A DNA stretch of 39,016 bases from an uncultured Verrucomicrobiales bacterium. GTDB lineage: Bacteria; Verrucomicrobiota; Verrucomicrobiia; Verrucomicrobiales; DEV007. The notes below the pieces were generated by a model that saw only the letters and a program-made list of their open reading frames with translations, made no database searches and was not told the origin of the DNA. Position 1 is the first letter of the stretch; the number at the start of each line of letters is the position of its first letter. Both the position numbers and the translations under genes were made by a program. This document shows positions 33,561 to 39,016 of the stretch, piece after piece. The stretch is taken from NCBI GenBank assembly GCA_938082635.1, contig CALLLI010000198.1:1-39016 (forward strand), read 5' to 3'.

Positions 33561-35219
33561 TCAATACACGTCACGCTGGTAGCGCTTGGCTTTCTTCATG
33601 GCGCTGACGTAGTCGGTGGCCGCTTCTTTGCTGAGACTGCCGTGGGTTTCGATGGCGTCGTGAAGAGCTTGATCGACGTCTTTGGCCATTCGTTTGGCGT
33701 CGCCGCATACGTAGAGGTGGGCACCTTCTTCAAGCCATTGCCAGAGTTCCGTGCCGGCTTCGCGCATGCGGTCTTGAACGTAGACTTTAGTGGCTTGGTC
33801 TCTGGACCAGGCGGTGCTGAGTTTGGAGAGGACGCCGCTCTCTGACATCTTGTCGAACTCCTCGCGATAGAACCAATCGGTGACTTCGTGAGGGTTGCCG
33901 AAGAAGAGCCAGTTCTTGCCGGGGGCACTGGTGGCGGCACGTTCTTCGAGGAAGGCGCGGAAGGGAGCGATGCCAGTGCCGGGACCGACCATGATGACAG
34001 GGACACTGTCATCAGTGGGCAGCTTGAAGTGCTTGGCCGTTTGGAGGAAGACGGGGACCGTGCCATCGCCATTCACGCGATCTGCTAAGTAGGTAGAACA
34101 GACGCCTTTGCGTGAACGGCCATCGAATTCGTACTCTACCTTCGCGATGGTGAGATGCACTTCGTCAGGATGCGCTTTCGGGCTTGAGGAAATAGAGTAG
34201 AGACGTGGGCCCAGCTTTCTGAGTAGCGAGACGAAAGCGCTAGCATTTTCAAACTTAGGCTTGGTAGCTTTGGCCAGATCGATCACTTCATGAAACTCGC
34301 CATCGGCGGGGACAGGCCAATCCTTGAGCATGGCTGGACTGACGGCACGAATATCACAGCGCTCCAATAGCGCTTCGCGCAGTGGGGTGCCATCAACTTG
34401 CTCCGTGGGATCGAGGTCTATGGCCTCGATAACTTCGTCGACTAGCATTGGATCGTTCTTCGCATAGACACCGAGTACGTCTCCCACTTCGTAGGTCATG
34501 CCGGAACCTTCCAAACTGAACTCGAAGTGTCGTGTGTCGCGCTCCGAATCGGCCGCGTTCAGGAGCCGGTTTGTTAGTAGCTTGGCCGGAAAGGGATGCT
34601 TCTTCGAATAGCTGACAGTTTCAGACGTAGGAGTGTCGCTCTTTGCTTCAGCGCTTGCGCCGAGGGCTTTCAGGGTCGCATCGAACCAGGCACTGGAGGC
34701 TTCCTCAAAGTCTGTATCACAGTCACCGCGAGGGGCGAATCTTGTGGCTCCGAGCGCCTCAAGACGCTGGTCGAACTTCTTACCCATGCCACAGAAAGCC
34801 AGGTAGTTCGTGTCGCCAAGTCCAAGCACGGTGTATTTCAAACTCTCTAGCTTTTCAAAGCTATCATCAGATAGTGCTTCCCAGAAATCGACGGCATTGT
34901 CAGGGGGATCGCCTTCCCCCCAAGTACTTGAAACGATGATGAGGGACTTCTCCTGACCCAGGTCTTCGGCAGCAAACTCATCCATGGCGAGCACGGGCGC
35001 TTCGAATCCGGCAGTCGTTAACTGCTCTCCAAAACCTTCTGCTAGAGCCTCACTGTTTCCAGACTGTGAAGCATAGAGAACGAGGACACGTTCTTTCGGC
35101 GACGTATCGGTCGAGGACGATGCCTTAGCCTCTGAGTATAGCGCGGCGAGGTAGCCGTTCAGCCAAAGGCGCTGAACCTTATTGAAAGGCGCGGAGGACG
35201 GGATCTCTGGTAGAGACAT
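33561..35219 (-). CDS. CysJ-like NADPH flavoprotein (diflavin reductase)
   Basis: A 552-residue diflavin reductase. An N-terminal helix is followed by a flavodoxin domain (about 42-190: VLVLYASQSGNSEALAEGF, SSTWGEGDPPDNA, VLGLGDTNYLAFCGMGKKFD), an FAD-binding connecting domain (about 215-400: PRLYSISSSPKAHPDEVHLT) and an NADPH-binding domain (about 405-552: VIMVGPGTGIAPFRAFLEER, LFFGNPHEVTDWFYREE, LYVCGDAKRMAKDVD), ending RYQRDVY as in CysJ. It is normally the electron donor of sulfite reductase, but here no cysI is visible and nirA lies next in the same direction, so it may feed NADPH electrons to the nitrite reductase. It begins 3 bp after the stop of the nrtD-like gene. Confidence 0.87.
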   Translation of the reverse strand: MSLPEIPSSAPFNKVQRLWLNGYLAALYSEAKASSSTDTSPKERVLVLYASQSGNSEALAEGFGEQLTTAGFEAPVLAMDEFAAEDLGQEKSLIIVSSTWGEGDPPDNAVDFWEALSDDSFEKLESLKYTVLGLGDTNYLAFCGMGKKFDQRLEALGATRFAPRGDCDTDFEEASSAWFDATLKALGASAEAKSDTPTSETVSYSKKHPFPAKLLTNRLLNAADSERDTRHFEFSLEGSGMTYEVGDVLGVYAKNDPMLVDEVIEAIDLDPTEQVDGTPLREALLERCDIRAVSPAMLKDWPVPADGEFHEVIDLAKATKPKFENASAFVSLLRKLGPRLYSISSSPKAHPDEVHLTIAKVEYEFDGRSRKGVCSTYLADRVNGDGTVPVFLQTAKHFKLPTDDSVPVIMVGPGTGIAPFRAFLEERAATSAPGKNWLFFGNPHEVTDWFYREEFDKMSESGVLSKLSTAWSRDQATKVYVQDRMREAGTELWQWLEEGAHLYVCGDAKRMAKDVDQALHDAIETHGSLSKEAATDYVSAMKKAKRYQRDVY

Positions 35220-35222
35220 CAG

Positions 35223-36017
35223 TTAGGCAACTTTGGCAGGGCGTTCTTCAGCACGGTCCTCAAGAAAAGTGATGAGGTGATCGCGGTACTCATAGTAGAG
35301 TTTCGTATCCATGATCTCAGCGCGGTCGCGGGGACGGTCGAACTTAATCGAAAGGATGTCTCCGATTCCAGCGGCCGGTCCATTGGTCATCATAATAATG
35401 CGATCTGCGAGATAGATGGCTTCATCCACATCGTGCGTCACCATCATCGCCGTCAGACGTTCCCGATTCCAGAGATCAAGCAGGACCTGTTGCAACTCGA
35501 ACTTGGTGAGTTTGTCGAGCATGCCGAAAGGTTCATCGAGAAGAAGCATGCGTGGAGAGAGAGCGAAGGCACGTGCTAATCCCACCCGCTGGCGCATGCC
35601 GCCTGAGAGTTCATCTGGTCGCTTATACATGCTGCCGGCTAGCCCCACCATGGCGAGGTAGTAGGTGGCGACTTGTCGTCGTTCCTCCTTGCTGGCGTGG
35701 TAGTAGACTTGATCCACTCCGAGCATCACATTCTCGTAAGCCGTCATCCAGGGGAGCAGGCAAGGAGCCTGAAAGACGACGCCACGATCAGGCCCAGCAC
35801 CGTTGATCTCTCGCTCTCCTAACACAACCGTGCCATTCGAGATTTCATTGAGACCGGCGACCATCGAAAGGACGGTTGATTTGCCACAGCCGGAGTGACC
35901 AATGATGCAGACAAATTCGCCTTTATCGATCTTAAGATTGAAGTCTTCGACAATGACGGCGTCTCCCTTGGGTGTCTTGTAGGTCTTGCCGAGATGGATG
36001 CATTCGAAGTAGGACAT
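35223..36017 (-). CDS. nrtD: Nitrate ABC transporter ATP-binding protein, NrtD-like
   Basis: A 264-residue ABC ATPase of the nitrate/sulfonate/taurine group. Walker A is GHSGCGKST (40-48); the signature is [14 protein letters not shown]; Walker B is [13 protein letters not shown]; the switch is VTHDVDEA. It has the group's typical Q-loop ([15 protein letters not shown]) and the C-terminal RPRDRAEI motif. With the other ATPase (36029-36931) it should make the heterodimeric motor of the NrtABCD importer. It ends 3 bp before the flavoprotein gene starts, indicating one transcript. Confidence 0.88.
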   Translation of the reverse strand: MSYFECIHLGKTYKTPKGDAVIVEDFNLKIDKGEFVCIIGHSGCGKSTVLSMVAGLNEISNGTVVLGEREINGAGPDRGVVFQAPCLLPWMTAYENVMLGVDQVYYHASKEERRQVATYYLAMVGLAGSMYKRPDELSGGMRQRVGLARAFALSPRMLLLDEPFGMLDKLTKFELQQVLLDLWNRERLTAMMVTHDVDEAIYLADRIIMMTNGPAAGIGDILSIKFDRPRDRAEIMDTKLYYEYRDHLITFLEDRAEERPAKVA

Positions 36018-36028
36018 GGTCTATGGGG

Positions 36029-36931
36029 CTAGAGAGATTGTAAGACTTTACGTTTCTTAGGACGCAGACCGAGAAACCAAGAAGGCTTGTGCATGGAGAT
36101 ATCGATCGGTGAGATGTTAGGAAGAACCACCGGCTCATTCGACTGCTGGAGACGTTCTTTCTCCTTCTGCGCAAGCAAGTAGCTAATCAATTCATGACGC
36201 ATCTTCCGTGATGACGGATCCGTGTGCAGCGCACGACGATCGCGCGGTCGCGGTAGATCGACTTTCACTTCAGGCCCAAGGGTGGCCTTGGGGCCCACAC
36301 TGAGAGGAATGACCCGATCTGCCATGTAGAGTGCCTCATCGACATCATTCGTGATCAGAATGATGGTCTGATTGCGCTTCTGCCAGATTTCGAGAATCTG
36401 ATCTTGAATCACACTACGTGTGAGCGCATCCAAGGCGCTTAACGGTTCGTCGAGCAACAGAATATCAGGATTGGTGGCTAACGTTCGCGCCACAGAGGTG
36501 CGCTGACGCATGCCTCCAGACAATTCGCCGGGGCGTTTTCCTAGAGCGGGCGTGAGGTTAACCTGCTCTACAGAGTCCAGAATCCGTTGTTCGCGTTCTG
36601 CCTTTGAAGCATCCGCGTAGACTTCATTGACTGAGAGCGCAACGTTGTCTTTGACCGTAAACCAAGGAAGCAGCGAGTAATTCTGAAAAACAACGCCACG
36701 TTGCGGGCTGGGGCCTTCGACCAGGGCGCCATCCACAGAGACCGTGCCTCCAGACGGTTTTGACAGTCCGGCAAGAAGCGAGATAAGCGTGGTCTTTCCA
36801 GTGCCTGAGTAGCCGACAATGGCGATGAACTCGCCCTTCTTCACCTGCAGATTGATATCAGCAAGAATATCCGTTTGCTCTGTCCCGGTGCCGAAGGATT
36901 TGCTGACGTTAGTAAGATCGATATAGCTCAT
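36029..36931 (-). CDS. nrtC: Nitrate ABC transporter ATP-binding protein, NrtC position but without regulatory domain
   Basis: A 300-residue ABC ATPase. The open frame extends to 37084, but that upstream part overlaps the permease gene and is not ABC-like; ATG 36931 begins MSYIDLTNVSKSF, as in the neighbouring ATPase. Walker A is GYSGTGKTT (40-48); the signature is [14 protein letters not shown]; Walker B is DILLLDEPLSALD; the switch is ITNDVDEAL. After RPRDRRA it carries only about 70 more residues, ending in a basic tail (LGLRPKKRKVLQSL). Cyanobacterial NrtC has a large C-terminal NrtA-like domain involved in ammonium inhibition; this protein lacks it. It starts 8 bp after the permease stop codon. 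Confidence 0.88.
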   Translation of the reverse strand: MSYIDLTNVSKSFGTGTEQTDILADINLQVKKGEFIAIVGYSGTGKTTLISLLAGLSKPSGGTVSVDGALVEGPSPQRGVVFQNYSLLPWFTVKDNVALSVNEVYADASKAEREQRILDSVEQVNLTPALGKRPGELSGGMRQRTSVARTLATNPDILLLDEPLSALDALTRSVIQDQILEIWQKRNQTIILITNDVDEALYMADRVIPLSVGPKATLGPEVKVDLPRPRDRRALHTDPSSRKMRHELISYLLAQKEKERLQQSNEPVVLPNISPIDISMHKPSWFLGLRPKKRKVLQSL

Positions 36932-36939
36932 GACAATGA

Positions 36940-38118
36940 CTAGATACTTTGCTCTTCGTAGGTAACGAGACGCTGGAAGACCAGCATGATGCGGTCTAGC
37001 ATGAAACCTATGCCACCAATGAAGAGGACCGCGATGATGATCTGTGCGGTGCTCGCCGTGTCTCCGTTCTGATACATGTCCCAAACAAACTTACCGAGCC
37101 CTTGGTTCTGCGACATCATGTCAGCAGCCACGAGCACCATCCAGCCGACTCCGATGGACACCCTTAGTCCAGTAAAGATGAGCGGCAGTGAAGATGGTAG
37201 AACGATCTTCCAGATGCGCTTGAACCAGCCAAGCTTAAGCGCTTTGGCCACATTGAGATGATCCTTGTCAATGGCCGCGACACCGACCGCAGTATTGACC
37301 AGCGTAGGCCAAAGAGAACACAACGTGACCACACCCGCTGACGTAAAGAGGGCACGTTGCCAAATACTCGCCGCTGGCGGCTGATCGATCCCCCAGGTAG
37401 TGAAGACAAAGACGATTGGAAACCAGGCCAAGGGAGAGACGGGTTTAAAAAGCTGAATCAGAGGATTCAAAGCCGTGTTCACCAAGGGCGATAGACCACA
37501 CAGAATACCCAAGGGCACCGCGATTAGGGTGGCGATGAGAAAGCCCACAGCAATGGTGAGAATGGAGATGCCGATCTGATCAAAGAAGGTGGTGGTGCCT
37601 TGATAAACTTTCGCATTCTCCTTTGAAATGCGTTTCTCAATGGACTCTGCGCGTTTCACATTGCCAGATTCGCGGGCCTGTAGCGCCATGCCTTCATACT
37701 TAGTCACCCGCTCACTAAGAGACTGATAGTAGTCTTTCTCCTTGGACTTCTCTGCGGCAGAGAACGCTAGCATGTCTTTCCAAGCCGCCCACGTTTCCGC
37801 AGGGCTGGGAATCTTCTGGCTATCGGTCTTCACTGTGCCCGCACAGTATTGCCAGGCTAGAAGTACCATCATGAAAGCCAGAATAGGCAAGAAGGTATTC
37901 TGAGCGATCGTCTTGACCTGCTTGGCAGGCTCGTCACGACCGATCAGTCGTGCAAAGGGCGAGAAATAGCCGAGGCCAAGCTTATCCAACGTATGGGCAA
38001 CTTGGTTTGGGTTGTAGGTAAACTTCTTCTTTGTAGGAGGAAGCTTTTCTACGGCGGTGGTGGGATTGCTAGCGGTAGTCGCGCTCATGAGGAAAGGGTC
38101 GTTGGTCAGATCAGACAA
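36940..38118 (-). CDS. nrtB: Nitrate ABC transporter permease with a coiled-coil insertion
   Basis: A 392-residue permease of the binding-protein-dependent type, about 110 residues longer than usual NrtB. The extra length comes from an N-terminal cytosolic part (about 1-70) and a charged helical insertion (about 119-175: AAEKSKEKDYYQSLSERVTK, KRAESIEKRISKENAK), predicted coiled coil, between the first membrane helix (72-94) and the second (182-205). The EAA-like loop is AKALKLGWFKRIWKIVLPSSLP, the contact site for the ATPases. MSATTASNPTT at 38088 is an alternative start. It forms the nitrate channel with the two ATPases encoded downstream. Confidence 0.87.
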   Translation of the reverse strand: MSDLTNDPFLMSATTASNPTTAVEKLPPTKKKFTYNPNQVAHTLDKLGLGYFSPFARLIGRDEPAKQVKTIAQNTFLPILAFMMVLLAWQYCAGTVKTDSQKIPSPAETWAAWKDMLAFSAAEKSKEKDYYQSLSERVTKYEGMALQARESGNVKRAESIEKRISKENAKVYQGTTTFFDQIGISILTIAVGFLIATLIAVPLGILCGLSPLVNTALNPLIQLFKPVSPLAWFPIVFVFTTWGIDQPPAASIWQRALFTSAGVVTLCSLWPTLVNTAVGVAAIDKDHLNVAKALKLGWFKRIWKIVLPSSLPLIFTGLRVSIGVGWMVLVAADMMSQNQGLGKFVWDMYQNGDTASTAQIIIAVLFIGGIGFMLDRIMLVFQRLVTYEEQSI

Positions 38119-38132
38119 AGTAAGGGGCTAGC

Positions 38133-38163
38133 GGCACTCCGGCCCACACAAAGCCGGAGTGCC
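38133..38163. promoter_or_regulatory. Intercistronic stem-loop between nrtA and nrtB
   Basis: The arms at 38133-38143 (GGCACTCCGGC) and 38153-38163 form a perfect 11-bp stem with a 9-base loop, placed between the end of nrtA and the start of nrtB. No T-run follows on the minus strand. Such stem-loops after a binding-protein gene commonly stop 3' decay or cause partial termination, so that the binding protein is made in excess over the permease. That role is inferred here. Confidence 0.6.
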
Positions 38164-38179
38164 TATGGCTAGTAACCGC

Positions 38180-39016
38180 TTACTTTAAACCGATGGTGAA
38201 GCCATTGACGTAATCGACGGGCTTCTTACCATCGTAAGAATTTCCATCGATGAATTCAGAAGACGGAGCGCGATAGCCATCAGTGCCGAACGGAAAGTCG
38301 GAGGTTTTCGCTTTGCCCTCAGAAACTAACATCTTCGCAGCTTTCTCATAAACGTCTGGCCGATAGATCTTCTTAGCCATGTCGTGGTACCACGCGTCAG
38401 CCTTCTGCTCTGAGACTTGGCCCCAACGCACCATTTGTGTGAGGAACCAGATACAATCGCTGTAGAAGGGATAAGACGCATTGTGCCGGAAGAACACATT
38501 GAAATCAGGCATGGCGCGTTTGTCGCCTGCTTCGAATTCAAACGTGCCCGTCATGCTATTGGCAATGACTTCATACGGCGCGCCGACATAGTTTGGCTGG
38601 GACAAGATCTGAGCAGCTTCTTTCCGATTTTCAAGACTAGCATCGAGCCACTTACCCGCACGGATAAGTGCCTTCGTCACGGCTAACCAAGTGTTCGGGT
38701 TCTTATCTGCCCACTCTTTGGAGACACCGAACACCTTCTCTGGGTTGTTCTTCCAAATGTCGTAGTTCGTGGTCACAGGAACCCCGATCTTCTTAAACAC
38801 GGCTTGTTGGTTCCAAGGCTCACCCACGCAATAGGCGCAGATCGTTCCTGCTTCGAGAACAGAGGGCATTTGTGGCGGAGGTGTGACTGACAATTCCACA
38901 TCACCATTAAGGAAACCCGGGACGTCGACCTGCTTGGTAGCGGGATCGAAGTAGAAGCCAGGATTGATACCACTCGCGGCCAACCAATAACGGATCTCGT
39001 AGTTATGCGTGGACAC
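38180..39016 (-). CDS. nrtA: Nitrate ABC transporter substrate-binding protein, C-terminal part (cut by window end)
   Basis: At least 278 codons are visible; the start lies beyond base 39016. The visible part matches the NrtA/CmpA solute-binding family: [16 protein letters not shown] at the window edge (in full proteins this is mid-sequence, after the signal peptide and first lobe), [33 protein letters not shown], and the tail [17 protein letters not shown] with FDP-like loops. It captures nitrate (possibly nitrite) outside the inner membrane for NrtBCD. The signal peptide and the first ligand residues are not visible. A strong stem-loop follows its stop codon before nrtB. Confidence 0.88.
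   Translation of the reverse strand: MSTHNYEIRYWLAASGINPGFYFDPATKQVDVPGFLNGDVELSVTPPPQMPSVLEAGTICAYCVGEPWNQQAVFKKIGVPVTTNYDIWKNNPEKVFGVSKEWADKNPNTWLAVTKALIRAGKWLDASLENRKEAAQILSQPNYVGAPYEVIANSMTGTFEFEAGDKRAMPDFNVFFRHNASYPFYSDCIWFLTQMVRWGQVSEQKADAWYHDMAKKIYRPDVYEKAAKMLVSEGKAKTSDFPFGTDGYRAPSSEFIDGNSYDGKKPVDYVNGFTIGLK

Noticed and set aside
5318-34577. TTGTTAG as a replication-polar (KOPS- or Chi-like) motif
   Set aside because: Its direction follows the gene strand in both orientations and it is codon-phased, which argues for translation.
36932-37084. N-terminal extension of the NrtC-position ATPase
   Set aside because: It overlaps the nrtB coding sequence, is rich in His and Arg, and the ATPase homology begins only at ATG 36931.
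1-39016. CRISPR array, rRNA genes, prophage or complete insertion sequence
   Set aside because: No regularly spaced repeats, rRNA-like sequence, phage structural genes or transposase were seen on either strand.

Overview
The window looks like a chromosome segment from a Verrucomicrobiota bacterium, most likely class Verrucomicrobiae. The signs are tandem Tat-exported DUF1501 proteins next to a DUF1549/DUF1553 heme protein, small cytochromes of the planctomycete type, secreted proteins ending in a Ca-loop plus a YRV-type tail, and a PhoD-like and an isochorismatase-like enzyme with signal peptides. This assignment is inferred from protein families, not from an rRNA gene.

Layout. 1-2510 is a rearranged accessory stretch. 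Two 225-bp units in inverted orientation (38-262 and 1854-2078) bracket a secreted metallophosphoesterase and a frameshifted small membrane protein. A third copy of the unit's head (2121-2153) lies where a lamin-tail-domain gene is cut short. 2777-8370 (+) holds a doubtful ORF, then a tight DUF1501-DUF1501-DUF1549/1553 operon. 8416-9018 is a decayed DUF4272 gene. 9173-14108 (-) encodes a secreted animal-type heme peroxidase, a small LamG/TPR chimera, an SH3-like lipoprotein and a CstA-type transporter. 14200-18451 holds a mono-heme cytochrome, an outer-membrane-like protein with a broken signal peptide, a U32 peptidase (RlhA type) and a PPP-type phosphatase. 18580-21607 is a graveyard: an M48 peptidase pseudogene runs directly into the remains of a DUF234-type AAA ATPase. 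21650-27411 holds an isochorismatase-like protein, a PhoD-like phosphatase, an amidase lipoprotein, an unknown secreted protein and purB, followed by tRNA-Val(CAC).

27599-39016 (all -) is a nitrate assimilation cluster. In transcription order it is nrtA (cut by the window edge), nrtB, two ABC ATPases and a CysJ-like flavoprotein, then a 492-bp gap, then nirA, a fused four-[4Fe-4S]/DmsC-like membrane subunit and a cytoplasmic molybdopterin nitrate reductase. The genes fit one route: ATP-driven nitrate uptake, reduction of nitrate to nitrite by a membrane-attached and probably quinol-fed reductase, then siroheme reduction of nitrite to ammonium with electrons possibly coming from NADPH through the flavoprotein. 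This wiring is the most interesting biology in the window.

Two sequence-wide patterns also stand out. Broken genes are unusually frequent, and several of their stops sit where relatives have tryptophan. The heptamer TTGTTAG is enriched and nearly always lies in-frame on the coding strand as Leu(TTG)-Leu(TTA)-G.
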